In this document: piece after piece, positions 1-12,796 of the stretch | How positions within the stretch are numbered: position 1 is the stretch's first letter | Layout of the letters: each line of letters opens with the position of its first letter | Assembly: GCA_026214975.1 (NCBI GenBank) | Contig: CM047810.1 | Coordinates: 36,877,318-36,941,317 of the forward strand | Origin: Gentiana macrophylla | Lineage: Eukaryota; Streptophyta; Magnoliopsida; Gentianales; Gentianaceae | Direction: 5' to 3' | DNA: 64,000 bases | The notes under the pieces: generated by a model | The model's database searches: none | Told to the model about the DNA's origin: nothing | What the model saw: the letters and a program-made list of their open reading frames with translations, nothing else | Made by a program: the position numbers and the translations under genes

Positions 1-1429
1 ATTCGAAAGCCTGGTATGAATATCTCTTCGTGATTTCGAAAAATGCCAAGTATAAAAAATATGTTGTTCTAAAAATTCTGCAGAGATTTTATGTAAATAA
101 AACTGTGTAATTTTCATTTGGGGAATACTTCTATTATAGTAGAAAAACAACCTTCCATTAAAGGATGCATGTCTTCAACGTATCGGTTCAACCGGCGTGA
201 TGCGACTTTACGAGATGAATTGATGCATCCCTTGAACCAAATGAAAACATCTCTTCAACCGAAAGGTTGTACCAATTCGGTTCAGTTTGATTGAACAGAT
301 GCATCCGTTCGAATAAACTGGTTTGATTCGAATAAGCATCATTTCCTCTAACTTTAACATTAATTTCTCATTCACCCGATATCCGAATCGAGTGATTCAA
401 AAGCCTATCATTATCTACATTTTAAGTAATATTTAATGATACCATAGGCTTCCGGTAATTAATTCATATTGTATACCATCAAAATTTAATACCGAAGTGG
501 ACTACTCGCCACTTTAATACAACTCACTATGAGCTATTTTCTCCAACAAAAACAACCATTACAAAGCCAAAAGATTGGGATGAGGCTGGTGAGCAGAATA
601 AAAGAAGAAAATTCTTCATAAGTTGAAAGACAGTGATCCCCAAATCCAAACTATTACTTGACAAAACAAAAAACGCACACCAAACCCACAGATCTAACAA
701 AAGAAGGAAGAAAAGAGACATGCAAGGTTGGCAAGAACAGGAAATCGGCGAGCCACCATCCATGTCCGGCGAGATCTTGCCCCATCCATGTTTTTCGATC
801 TACGACCCTAATCAGTTCCGCCTCCAATCACCACCAGAGCGCCGCCCGCTGTCGCTACACAGGTAGAAGCCCGTAAATGAGGCTTCAAGAACCCATACAA
901 GAAAACAACTACCTTACGTGCCGCAGAGAGCCCGGAGCCAAATTAGGGATAAGAAAGGAGACAACTCCGGCAACCATCAGATGTAACTACCGAGGAGGCA
1001 GATCAGAACACCACAAAGGAGAAACAAAAGAGTAAGAGAACACAAAAGAGGAAGAAAGAAAACAAGAAGAAAGAGAAGAAGGGAAAAAATGGGGTGGACG
1101 CTGGCAGCATAAAGCCGCCGGCACCGGAGGCATGAAAACTGAGGGGGAAAACTTTGGATCTAGAAAGGGGAAGAGGAAACACTAAATTAGGATGGTCCAG
1201 GTGTAAGTTTTGGACCACCAAGTCAGCACTTTCAAAGGGATACATTGGTGGAAAGTTTTTACAGGTAGGGGCCCATTGGTGGAAGTTGAATTTCTATTGG
1301 TTTTGGTGCACCAACTAGGATTTACACCAAGTCCAACATAAAATTTGTGAAGAGGAAAAGTTAGAGAGGGAGACATCGGGAGAGTATTCGTTTGAATGAG
1401 TTTAATAGTCATATTAAATTAAATGAATC
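1..1429. other. Intergenic, no gene recognised
   Basis: This stretch is AT-rich with a purine-rich part at 1000-1180. Short reading frames here lack family motifs and plausible splice structure. I see nothing that supports a gene or a complete transposon. Confidence 0.5.
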
Positions 1430-2600
1430 TTATTCAATTAATTTAAGTTATTATTTATCTTATACATAATCCCTGATTATTTTATATAAAAAAATATTTT
1501 CCACATATTTAGAATACTTAGTCATTAGGAATACTAGTTTCTCCATTTGTTCGAGAAGTGCCTCCATATGTGAATTGCATGAGACAATCCGAAGACCGTG
1601 GGCCTATTTACATAAACACCAATAATTCGTGACCAAATAAATTCTTTGATTCAAACACTCGTTTCATTAATCTCGGTGTTGTATCACCATAGAATCGAGA
1701 CTAAACTCTTCTGGCATACAAAGCATATTTACTCCACTTACTCATAGTAGTTACCGAGTATCCACTGATATAACCATTAACCTATATATAAACCTTTATA
1801 GACCGTTCATATATGAAGCAAGGTATTTTCTGTAAGACCTCTCCATAACTTCTAATCCTCGAACTACCATTGATCTGGTACTAACTGATATTCATTTGAT
1901 GTTATCAAAGGTGTGCACAATAGATCATTTCTGAGATCAACACCCGAAAATATTGTCTATCTAATTCTTCTTACGAAGAAAGAGTAGACTTCATCTTTGT
2001 GACTTACATTCCAAGTTACCGATCCCTGAGTGATGCTGAGATAGCCGGGATTGTGGAAGGCACTACTTGGCCAACTATACCGCCAAGTTAAACTTCACCC
2101 TGAAAAGGCATGGGTGTATAATCACATCAGGACTAAGATCAATCCATAAATTTTCATCTTGTGATTCAATTAGAATCTCTCGTTACGGACTTAGTACAAG
2201 ATCATCATATCGAATCAGTCAAGTCCTACGTGAAACCTTTTATGTATAAGTGCAACCACTAAAATGTCCAACACCGATGGCCCAGGTCAGGTGGTCACAC
2301 TCTAAGTGTTTCGGGGCACTAATGGTAATTTGACTTTGAGATCCCAAACTCCAGTCAATTATAATTCTAATCAATTTACCACGGAGTAATAGTTTAAGTT
2401 AGTTCACCATAAACTCAATCATCCATACATAACACTTGTGTACCGAGTTTTATGGTCACATATCAAACCCCGAGATTTTCTTGATGTGTCATTTATATCT
2501 ATGCATAAGAGCAAATGAAATATTAATTACAAAACATTACTATTATTTACTTAAAAACAATACAATATTGTTTTTTCGGGATGTACTCTAACGATGTCTC
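1430..2600 (-). repeat. LTR-like repeat fragment, probably antisense
   Basis: The block is non-coding, of even composition, with long moderately GC-containing stretches that contrast with the AT-rich flanks. Its style resembles the antisense LTR at 25977-27923, including a terminal phrase near 2580-2600 similar to the LTR end there. I found no matching terminal pair or target duplication, so this is only a tentative call of an old LTR fragment or large non-autonomous retroelement piece. Confidence 0.3.
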
Positions 2601-2950
2601 CTGGCATTTGACATAAATGAATCTCCATTTTTTTTTTTTCTTTCTCCTTACTAAGTTTATGCATGAGCTTAGTCCTTAATTTGGAATATGAAGATATGTA
2701 AGTTTAAGAGGAATTTTGATGGTGAGCTTGGAGAGCAAACGTAAGAGTCATAGAGTTATGTATGTTTCAGTGGTTCTCTTTTAGTTGTTTTCCTCTTGAA
2801 TAAGGCATTAATGCAAAGTAGCTAGCACTTTCTTTTTTGGTCATGTTGAATGTTGAATTGTAATGGATGATAGCATTTATTTCCGGTTGCTCATGATATT
2901 AGTTTGATAGCAGTGGTGTTCTTGCTAGCGGTGTTTTATAAAAAAACCAG

Positions 2951-3303
2951 CCCTGTTTGATTTCGGGTTGGATTGGGGTTGGATTGAGTCATGAGAGATA
3001 AAATAAAATAAAATAATGTAAAGTAATGATTATAAAGTTGAAATGTTATATTGAAAGATGAAGAAATGATTGGTGAGAGAAATTTAATGAAATATTATAT
3101 TGATAAAGTAATGGTTGAATAGTGTTGGTGGTAAATAAAATGAATTGATTAATATTATTTTATTTGTTGATTGTGAAATGATCGGTGAGAGAAATTATAA
3201 TGAAATAATAAATTTAATAAAATAATAGTAAATAAGATAGTGGGTGAATAAAATATTGAGTTGGATCCAAATGGATCCAACCCAGCCTGAAACCAAACAG
3301 GGG
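2951..3303. mobile_element. MITE, about 353 bp
   Basis: The ends form an imperfect terminal inverted repeat: the left end starts CCCTGTTTGATTTCGGG, and the right end read on the other strand starts CCCTGTTTGGTTTCAGG. The interior is AT-rich, non-coding, and contains two similar stretches around 3060-3110 and 3170-3220. I could not assign a clean target-site duplication, so the superfamily (hAT or PIF/Harbinger) stays open. Confidence 0.6.
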
Positions 3304-3392
3304 CACTTCTTTCCCTCGAATATCTACATGTTTCCTTCATTCGTGTCTTTTTTTGTATTATTCTGATACGACGTCAGACTTAGGTTTTTAGG

Positions 3393-3560
3393 CACTACAA
3401 GAAAAATATTCTTTTACCACGATAATTTTTGCCACAACACATATACTTAATTTTTCTTATTTGCCACGCTACTGTGGCTAAAAGTAAATATATATTAGCA
3501 TCAATTTTTTTCACAAAACTACTTGTGATAAAAGAAAGATATTTTCAGTAGGTGAGGCTT
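3393..3560 (+). mobile_element. CACTA (En/Spm) transposon terminus
   Basis: The sequence begins CACTACAAGAAAAATATT, which is the classical end of plant CACTA transposons. It is followed by subterminal GCCAC/GTGGC motifs, as is usual for this group. No transposase frame follows, and I did not find the matching opposite end in the window. This looks like an orphan end of a deleted or truncated element. Confidence 0.6.
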
Positions 3561-4473
3561 TTCTTCTGAAAGTCACGTTCAAAAGTTCTATTTCCGGATA
3601 AGAAACGGGGCAATACATTGATAATTTAAATTTTAAAAATAAAAAATAAAACAATTGTTTATAACATTTTCTATATCATTGATTAGGTGTTACGCACCAA
3701 TATGGTTCAAGAGACTGACTAGGAGTGAGGGTTATAAATTCATAATCCTATATTTTTCCTTGATATCGATATGATGTCCTGTATATATGTATATCTATTG
3801 TGTTTGCCCTTTCAACATATCGTTAACTGTTTATCAATATATATGAAGGGGGTGGGGAAGGGGAAAGGGGAGGGGGGATTAAAGATAGAACAGATTATAC
3901 ACAAAAGTAGTGATACTTTTTTTAGGGTGATACTTAACATGTAATTTTGCTATGTCCGGATCAAGCGTGCTCAGTGCACTGTCTTTATCATTTGTCAGTT
4001 TGTACGCTGAATGTGGTTATGTTTCGACCAAATGAAATTTTAAACCTAACATTAAAAATATTAATTATAAAAATTAAAAATTAAAAATTAAAAAAAAAAA
4101 CAAGTTTCATTTTTGGGACAGTTTGTTTGTAATCATCAACATATCCACACCCGCAACCTTTTGGGATGGACATGGCAGCAGCTAATTTGGTGGACAATTA
4201 AGTTGGTATGTCGGGCACTATGGTTGCTCTTGACAAGGAGTTGGGCAACACTCAGTCGTTTTAATTAAAAGTCGGTTTTAGTGACATCATAAGAAACTTA
4301 CTAGTGACATCACATTCATTGCGTCCTTAATTAACCGTTTCAAAATTTATTCAATTACATCGAATTGACTTTTAGATATTTGATCGTGAATTCATTCAAA
4401 AACATAGAATCCACTTTTAGACGATCGATTATGATTCAAAAATATTATTTTTTTAAAGAATCAATCGATTTTA
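3561..4473. other. Intergenic, nothing recognised
   Basis: AT-rich sequence with a G-rich run near 3845-3880 and a short AATTAAAA tandem near 4070-4095. No supported gene. Confidence 0.5.
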
Positions 4474-4936
4474 TTAAAGCAAATCCGTCAAACAAGCCAA
4501 AGTTACATCATTCGGTGGAGCAATGCCCCAGATAGCACGACCCAACATAGATACGCCATGCCTAGCCAGAAGGTGGGCAAGCATGTTTCCTGAACGCCTA
4601 ATAAACGAAAAATGGCACGAAATGAAAGACGACTCCAAAGCCAAGCAATCGAGAGACAAGATACTCAGGATCGACAGTGTCCTCTAAAGGACTCTGAAGC
4701 GCCTGAACACAGGGCAGACAATCACTCTCAAAGATAAATGAGGGAAGCCCAAGCCGAGCAGCCTCCTCCATAGCTAACAAGATCGCCTGCATTTCCAGAA
4801 TTTTCGCCTTGTCACCCGGATTAAAGTGATAGGAAAACACTGCCATCGTAGGGCCCCCACTATCTCTGAAAATGATGCCAATACCCGAACCATCAACCGT
4901 CACCGAGACATCCGTGTTGCATTTCCAAGATCCCAA
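4474..4936 (-). pseudogene. Plant RNase H-like domain relic (LINE-type)
   Basis: Two overlapping minus-strand frames (4936-4598 and 4659-4474) together show a plant-type RNase H domain. It starts with WKCNTD, the first catalytic aspartate region, and continues with an FRDSGG stretch. Next come an EMQAILLAMEEA helix with the glutamate and FESDCL with the next aspartate; the end reads RRSGNMLAHLLAR. The frame shifts between the two parts, so the gene is broken. Such domains occur at the C-terminus of plant LINE polyproteins and in related single-domain genes. No reverse transcriptase precedes it here, so I call it an isolated relic. Confidence 0.75.
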
Positions 4937-5129
4937 TGGAGGTGGGCTCTATCCGCAGACTAAGTAGAGTCAACACCTGTAGATTGTGAATATTGATCGT
5001 TTTGAAGTCAATTTACGCTATGGAAAATGATAGGCACACTACTTTTTCTCCAAAAACGAAATTACTTCATTAGAGAAATATGTGCATTACTAAACTTGGC
5101 ACAACATGTTTCAATACATACTTTTTAGA
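4937..5129. other. Short intergenic gap
   Basis: Nothing recognised between the RNase H relic and the duplicated URH1 tail. Confidence 0.4.
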
Positions 5130-5531
5130 GAAGTAGAAACAATCAATAATTTACCAGAAGAAATAGAGACACACCTCACTGGTGCGTTCTTGAACTGATC
5201 AATATATAATCCAAAAGAGAATATGTTCTAAAATCAAGGATGCATCAATTTTTTCTTTATGTAGTTTAGGACTTCTTCCACGTTAACAGTCCACGCCACT
5301 GAAATAGGTGAATATTCGACCCATGGATTGCTCACATTCCACCTGCAAAAAGTTTTTGTTCTTATCATTAATCTCATGTGTCCATACATAGTTAAGACAA
5401 ATACTTAACATGGAATAGAGACTATGCATTCATACAAGAACATTTGGTGCTTACTTTTTCAGTCCTTGGTCCATGACTGTATGCCCCGTGCAGAGACCTT
5501 GTGTCTCGACCCTTACGACCCCCTTCTTGTA
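5130..5531 (-). pseudogene. Duplicated 3' end of uridine nucleosidase gene
   Basis: This segment is a near-identical copy of 7912-8335, the tail of the intact gene downstream. It contains the last coding exon (5342-5234), the intron before it, and the 3' part of the penultimate exon ending at the donor near 5455. Similarity stops abruptly at 5531, inside the penultimate exon. There are a few point differences, and the intron copy has different lengths near 5380-5410. It lacks all upstream exons, including the catalytic aspartate cluster, so it cannot encode a working enzyme. It looks like a partial local duplication about 2.8 kb from its source, in the same orientation. Confidence 0.9.
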
Positions 5532-6810
5532 CCATTGTCAAACCCTAAAGCTTGAAAATGAACAAATTATGTAGAGAAGAAAAACACATACAGATCAAAT
5601 ACTCACCAGTGTGACACTTAATAAATTCTTCATGATCTGAGGAAAAGCATAAGAAGGACAAATAAGTAAACAAATTTGAACCAAAAATAAATTAGCAAAA
5701 ATGTAGTAATTCAAAAACAATAAAGTCGGGCTAAAAATCTTCTTGTACAAAGACAAAGATAAGAGTATCTGCAACTGCAAAAACAAAAAGAAAGAACATA
5801 TTCATAAAGATACTTCAAAGAATAAAATATATTAAAGAAGAATAAAAAACGGAGAGGGCATCGAAGAAACTTGGATTTGAAAAGCAGGAACTTTAGTTCA
5901 AGTTGAATGATTCCCTACCAAAGGTTGCTACTTTTGGTCCCTATCCACGACGACGGCTGCAGTATGGAATGTAGTGATGTTAAGGTTTTATAGCATCTTA
6001 TATACGTAGGGAGGAAATCTGGAATTGGGTTGCCCATTAACGGGAAATTAAATTTCCGGACTAGGCTGAAGATGAAGATGAACAGTATAAAAAGAAAAAA
6101 AAAATATGTGGCAACAGATAGATAAACAAAATTTTGTTCTTCCGTATGTTTATTTTCCACGTGGAGGGAAGGGGTTAAAACCCTTCCTTCTTATAAGTAG
6201 GTATAGATAGAAGATTGGGACAAAAACAGGTGTGCAAGAACGAAGGGGAAAAAAATATGGTAATTTTATTTTTGATATTGAAAAGGAAAAAAAAACGCAC
6301 GTACGGAAGAAAATGGATATTTGGATACACACAAATTTGGTCTCTATTCTGCATCGATGTGATTCGTAAACGAATCGAGATCTGAAAATCTTGGCGACTT
6401 GATCGAAAGACTAATTAAACGAAAGCACTCAACCCTTGGCTTAACCCGTAACCAAAAACTTAAGTATAATGTCACGCGCACATGAGTTCACTCACAACCT
6501 TGATAAATCCGGCCCTAATCCACCAAATGGAAAACTCATCAAAGCCGCAAAAGCCTTCAAATAAAATATATTAACTCAAAAAATTTGTCTCCATTTTACG
6601 ATGACTCTATTCACCTTTATATATCTTACTGACTTGGTACTAATTGCTAATTTAATAATGAGAGAAAAATAACATTAAATAAAAATAATAAAAAATAAAA
6701 ACTAATTAACCAACGGGATAATAAAAGACCCAAAACCAAAGAAGAAATAACTAAAAATAAATGAAAAACTTCAAATACATATAACAAGTTTCTTCTGAAC
6801 GGGAATCACA
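5532..6810. other. Intergenic, no gene recognised
   Basis: AT-rich sequence with A-rich runs. Short minus-strand frames are hydrophobic by composition and have no recognisable motif. Confidence 0.45.
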
Positions 6811-6814
6811 TCAA

Positions 6815-7490
6815 GTGGGGTAAGGTAGGGTAGGGTGGGTGATGGTGGAGTAGAGTACGTGGTGGGGTAAGGTAGGTAGTATGCGTAGGGTGAGATATGA
6901 TAGGGTAGGATAGGGTGGTGGGTAAGGTAGGGTAGGGTAAGTGGTTAAGGTAAGGTACGTAGGGTGGGGTGAGATAAGGTAGGGTAGGATGAGGTGGTGA
7001 GTAAGGTAAGTTAGGGTGGTGGGTATGGTTAGGTGGGTGAGTGAAAAGTGGTTGGGGTGGTAGGGTAAGTTAGGACATGGTGGTAGAGATGCTGAGTGAG
7101 GTGGGGTGTGTTAATGTAGGGTGTGGGATGGTAGGGTGGTGAGGTATGGTAAGCGAAGGTGGGTGGTGGATGGGATAGGGTGAGGTAACATAGGATAGAT
7201 AGGTTTGGTTAGGTAGGGTAGTGGGTAAGGTAGGGTGGTGTAGGGTAGGGTGAGGTATGTGGGTGGCAGAGTAGGTTGGGGTAGTGAGGTAGGGTAGGGT
7301 GGGTAGCGAATTAGGATGTGGTGGGGTGATTGGTAAGACGAGTGATATGTAAGGAGTGGTGGGTAGAGTAGGGTAAATTGGGTGGTGGGGTAGGGCTACC
7401 CACCTCACTCCTTCCACCCTATTCTACCTTCTGAACCATACCATACCTACCCACTCAACCTTAATCCACTACTCTGCCCTACTTATCACA
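6815..7490. repeat. Degenerate GGTAGGG minisatellite
   Basis: About 580 bp of the plus strand is built from irregular units such as GGTAGGGTAGGG, GGGTGGTGG and GGTAAGGTA. From about 7397 to 7490 the polarity flips and the plus strand becomes C-rich (TACCCACC, CCATACCATACC), with the switch at GGGTAGGGCTACCC. The unit is not the plant telomere repeat TTTAGGG. The reading frame visible across it on the minus strand is a compositional artefact of the repeat. Confidence 0.8.
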
Positions 7491-8026
7491 ATGTGTCACC
7501 TTTCATATAATTTGTTTCATTCCATTCTTTCAAATTCCAAACACACTAATGGAATGAATTTATTTCATTTATATTGTTTTATTTCATTCCATTCCTGCGT
7601 AACAAACATGTCATTAAAATTAACAAAATTAAATTAACCACTTTAACAGTTCAAAAAACAAAGAAGTTGACCACTTTAACCCAAAAATACCACAATCAAG
7701 TCGAAATATGTAAAAACTGCAATCAGAAAATGTAGCACAAAGGTACAGCAAGAGCAACATAATAACAGCTTTTGATACCACTGAGTTGAGCATGGAATTA
7801 TATATATATATAGTTCACTAAACACAAATGGTTATGAACAAACAAGCATCAGTTTATAATTCAAATTACATAATCCACCTTCATCTCATCCTTCTTTGCC
7901 ATTAACTGAGAGAAGGAGAAACAATCAATAATTTACCAGAAGAAATACACACCCCCTCACGGTGTGTTTTAGTGTGTGTGATTCTTGAACTGATCAAGAT
8001 AATCCAAAAGAGAATATGTTCTAAAA
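7491..8026. other. 3' flank of the URH1-type gene
   Basis: AT-rich, with a short TATATATATA run near 7801. From about 7912 it is shared with the duplicated copy at 5130. It probably contains the 3' untranslated region of the minus-strand gene; I did not fix a polyadenylation site. Confidence 0.4.
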
Positions 8027-11000
8027 TCAAGGATGCATCAATTTTTTCTTTATGTAGTTTAGGACTTCTTCCACGTTAACAGTCCACGCCACTGAAATAG
8101 GTGAATATCCGACCCATGGATTGCTCACATTCCACCTGCAAAACGTTTTTGTTCTTATCATTAATCTCGTGTGTCCATACAAATGAATGTCAGATGTATA
8201 AGATGCACTTAACATGGAATAGAGACTATGCATTCATACAAGAACATTTGGTGCTTACTTTTTCAGTCCTTGGTCCATGACTGTATGCCCCGTGCAGAGA
8301 CCTTGTGTCTCGACCCTTACAACCCCCTTCTTGTATGTGAACAGGTCACGCCGTACAAGAGCCACAAAACTGACAGGGTCATGAAGGAAAATCCCTGAAA
8401 GAGTATTTTCATTTTTCACACACTAGTCATTTAGAGTTTCAACCTTTGGCAGTTTGCTACTTTACTACTAGGTATTAACAAGAGGAAGCTAGCAAAAACT
8501 TACCAAAAACTCCGTCTGATTTGACATGCCAGTCACGGTAGAATTTGCACATATCGCATAAAATTTTAGCATGTTTTCCCTGAGACTTCCTTAGCTCATC
8601 AAGGTCTGCATCTGAAAACATAAGGAGGGGGGACGGGGGAGGGGGGAGAAATAAGAATAGACTTTTTTCAGGAAGCCAAAATATATATATTACAGAACAG
8701 AAAAAAACTAGTGAATCACCTTCATGAACTGAAGGGGAAGAAGGATTACCTGTCATTTTAGTTTGTGTCGTAATATTTATACCGATGACATCAATATTTA
8801 AGCCAGATGTAAAAACAATATCTGCTGCTTCAGGATCTCCATAAATCTGCATCCCCAGTAATAAAATGAGTCATTTACCAATATGAAACCCTACCGCAGT
8901 ACTGCCCTTATTAGAGAACAACCCCCCCCTAAACATCTTCCTAAAACTCACAGATTTTTTAGGATAGTGAATTTGATGATATTACCATGGCAAACTAAAA
9001 GAACCAAAATCTTCATCAAGTAAAAGGGTGCAGATGTGAAGATGAGTATATAGTTTTTGCCCCAAGTATTGTGTTTCAAGATTTCACATATGCCCCTTTT
9101 CAAGCTTTCGTTTTCTTCTTTTCTCCTTATTATATCCAATGTCAATAATGGACTTACAAAAACTTTTCATCTCAACATTGAACAGTACACCAAGATGAAG
9201 ATTATTCCTAAACAAGCTCAAAATGCCCAAATCATGAATCAAGATGAAATGAAGGCAGAGAATCTAAGTTCCATCCAGAACAATGAGTTGTGTCGTAGGA
9301 AATTTTGTAATTTCATGATGATTATTGTTCATTGGCATATCGAATCACTCAAATATATCACTACAGTGCATGAAAGCATCCTGCCTATGCAAACTATATG
9401 ATCAAATGCCGACTGCTGTAACGCCAAGTTTCCACTTAAACAACGAGTCACTCCCCAAAGAAGGAAAAATTTACTCAGGTTTATGGTAAATGACTTGAGA
9501 GTAAAAGCACAAGAGGTATGTAATGTACATTTGCTTCAGCAGCTGGATTGACATTCCCCATGGCAAAGAAAGCCCCACCAAGTATCACAACTCTCTTAAC
9601 CTTGCTTGCAAAGGATGAATCTCTTTTCACAGCCTAAAATCAAGAAAATAATGCATTAATGTTTATACACGATCAACCAGCAAACTAATAAACTGGAAGT
9701 AGCCATATTTTTAGATGCATAAGCAACACCCTACCAAAGCCAAATTTGTCAGAGGGCCCAGTGCAAGTATAGACACTTCACCAGGATATTCAGAAGCCTT
9801 TTCCACCATAAATTCAGATGCTGATTTCTCAATCTTCTTTGATTTTGGAGGAGGAAAAGATAAATTACCCAGCCCATTTGAACCATGAACAAAGTCTGCA
9901 ACACGTGGTTTACCCCCCTATTTTGGATATTCAAAAAACAATCAGGTAACAACAAACACAAGAAAGAAAAATGAACTTTTGCGGTTTAAACTGTATAGAC
10001 AGACACCTGCAAGTAAGATGCCACTTGAAAAAAAGACATTCAGTATTTTGCAGAAATTAGCAAAGTTGTCAGGACAAATTGCATATAATTAGATTGAATA
10101 AACCTCATAAGATGATTTATCTCCCATTTATTCCTTCCATTGAATGAAAATGAAGAAAGATATACAATAGCCAGTTGCTCATTTTCTTTAGTCATGATCG
10201 TAACAGTTACAATCCTGTGCTATGACACGTTAAGCATCCTCTGATGCAACAATAAGCTACAATAATAAGGGACATACACTCTAAGAAACAAAAACCATTA
10301 GGACGGTGCACCTAAAAATTATTAACAACCCTGGCCCCGTAGATATGATTAGGCATCCATCTTACCCCCTCCCCCCAAAGAAAGAAGAGGGGAGGGGGCT
10401 TTTGGAAGGAGGTTTCTTTGGACATGCATACCTCCATATAGAAAAAGTGCCTTCTAATAAAACATCAAAGAAACCATCTCAAGTCATGCATCAGAAAGGG
10501 TGTATACATTGAAGATAAACGAGATTCGCTAAGTCCCAGTACAATGTAGATGAAGCAGATATCAGGTTTTAAGTAACAGATCCATAATACATGTTAGTGG
10601 ATAAAAGCAGTCACCTTGAGAGGCTCGGGGCTACCCTCAGCTACTGGAAGACCAGGACATCCTGCGATCTCACACTATGCTTTTGAACATTCAGAATAAT
10701 AATTGGTCATGTACATGTACCAAAAACACAAAAGCATGAAAGAATACCAGAATCAAGGCAGCTTATAGCTACAGCATACCAGAATCAAGGCATTACGTGT
10801 AGCACCTTCCGTGCTCACATTCCCGAAAATGGTTGTCAGTCCCAGTATTTCCAAACTTGGAGTTTGAAATGCCATCAATAGTGCCATACTATCATCTACA
10901 AAGTACAAAAAACCGCAAAAACCATGTTCATCTCAATGTCTATAAACCAAAACAAAGCAAAATCAATGCAACCAAAGGATTACCAGTCATCAGACAATTA

Positions 11001-11804
11001 AACCACCACGCCATATCATGTTACCGACTGGGAATAGAAAAATGTGTGTTAAATGTAAGGGTCCTAGTAGGCCCGGCATACCTAACAACACCTAAAAAGG
11101 CAAGCATCTTTGGACAAGTCTAAAAAACAACCGCTTTACAGACACAAGAACCATCATTGAAATCCAACAGAAACAATATGCTACTATATGATACTACCCC
11201 GTTCCCTAGATAAGAGTCGTTTTAGAGTTTTTCACACGATTTATAAATGTCAATGATTTTAGTTCATAAAGTCCAAAATACCTTTTGCCTATCATTAATG
11301 AAATAGGTGTAAAGTTTAATTAGAGTAAATATGAGGAAAAACTACTTAGAGACACAGGGTGAAATTTTGTTGTAAGAACTACTGAATTCCTTAATGAACG
11401 AACAATAGATGGAACACAAAGGACAACTCTTAGTTATTGGATAAAACTTTTATGTCGTCGATCAACAGTAAGTATAGAGGGCACCAATTCCGAGTACCCA
11501 GACAGCAACGCAGTTTATGAACACCATCATGTCCGCCATTACCCACAAGAAATTAAAAACAATAAAAAGGGGAAGAAAAAAAATTGTCAATTCACACGAT
11601 TTTATTGAATCCGAAAGCCGAATGATTACAAGAAAATGAAGCTGAAAAATTACACATAGAAAAGGAGAAGAGAATCGGAAAGTACTTACCAATACCAGGA
11701 TCAGTATCGATAATGACCTTATCACGCTTCAAGCGATTAGAGAAAGCAGCATCCACCAGCGGCAGCTGCCCATTATCATCAGTGAGCACAGGAGAAGTCG
11801 ACAT
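8027..11804 (-). CDS. URH1: Uridine nucleosidase (URH1-type nucleoside hydrolase)
   Basis: Nine coding exons with GT/AG borders join in phase: 11804-11690, 10895-10780, 10674-10615, 9917-9735, 9633-9529, 8846-8750, 8611-8504, 8394-8259 and 8135-8027. They give 1029 nt, or 342 residues plus stop; Arabidopsis URH1 is about the same length. The enzyme class cleaves the N-glycosidic bond of uridine (and often inosine or xanthosine) in the cytosol, for pyrimidine salvage. The calcium-binding cluster DTDPGIDD is split by intron 1. Further family motifs are VHGSNGLG (exon 4), GNVNPAAEAN (exon 5) and LHDPVSF with the late metal-binding aspartate (exon 8). The C-terminus NPWVGYSPISVAWTVNVE is typical of URH1. 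No signal peptide is visible. The start is the first methionine of exon 1, 31 residues before the aspartate cluster. A broken copy of its 3' end lies at 5130-5531. Confidence 0.95.
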
Positions 11805-12796
11805 CTCTCTCCAATATCACAAAGATTTAGAATCTTTGAAAATGAGAAGAAATGTTTGGAATGATCAAAGGTAAAAATAGGACGGGGGAAAGGGAAACCA
11901 AAACAGGTAGGCAACTGTCGTACGTTATTATACCATTAAAGAAAGGAAGGGGAAAAACAGGTAAGAGCAAAAAGAGGCTGGCGGAAAATTGTGTGTTTTG
12001 TGGCAATGATGGAGGAGGAGATGAGTTGGAGGATTCAGGGAATCATATCATATCATATGGGGGTTTATTCGTATACGGTAGTCTTCTGTCTACACTACAT
12101 TTATCTTCATTACATCATCCACAACATCATTCACACTACACATTTAGTCAGGACCCACAAAAAAAAAATATTTTTCTCTCTCCAATCTGTGGACATGATC
12201 ATCCACTATATCATCCACTACATCATCCACTACACTTTTATGTAGTGGACATAGCATCATCCACTTTTGTGTAGTGGGCACTTTTGTATATGGATATGAA
12301 ATTGGTATCCTATCGCTTTTAAACGAATCCCAACGTAGGAAAATTGACGAGTTTATTGACATCCCACACGTTTTAATTAGGGTCTAGGTCCCACGACAGT
12401 GATTCTCCTAGTTGCACCACAGTGATTCTACTGTTTTGATTCTTTCCTTTTTTTTTTTTTTTTTTTAAAAAACCAAAGATTCTGGAACTCACCTGGCCTG
12501 ACTAATTCGAGTCGATCCTTGTTGTCTCAGAAATCACTTCTTTCGAGGTGATTGGGACTTGGCCAAGAAATTTCTTTAAACATTAGCCACTAAGAAGAAT
12601 CGAGCACTCGCGACATCCCAGGCGTTCTCTTACCCACTGTTTTGATTCTTTTGATTCATAATTAAACGTGTAAATTTAAATGTATAAGCTTAGGCTTGAA
12701 TGAGAAAAAAAAAATTGGCAAATTTATCACCCCATATTAAAAATACTGAACGTCTCGTTCACTTCCATCATTTCTTGAAATCGGGGGCGGAGCCTA
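11805..12796. other. 5' flank of URH1-type gene; AT-rich spacer
   Basis: This holds the presumed promoter of the minus-strand gene, although no clear TATA box could be fixed. Near 12190-12280 there are repeated CATCCACTA units and an inverted pair CCACTACAC / GTAGTGG that can form a hairpin. A run of about 19 T lies at 12448-12466. No further gene is seen. Confidence 0.4.

Noticed and set aside
6815..7396. Telomeric or interstitial telomere array
   Set aside because: The unit is irregular GGTAGGG, not TTTAGGG, and the spacing is not periodic.
7070..7417. Minus-strand frame rich in Pro/Thr/His
   Set aside because: It is the translation of the GGTAGGG minisatellite; composition alone keeps it open.
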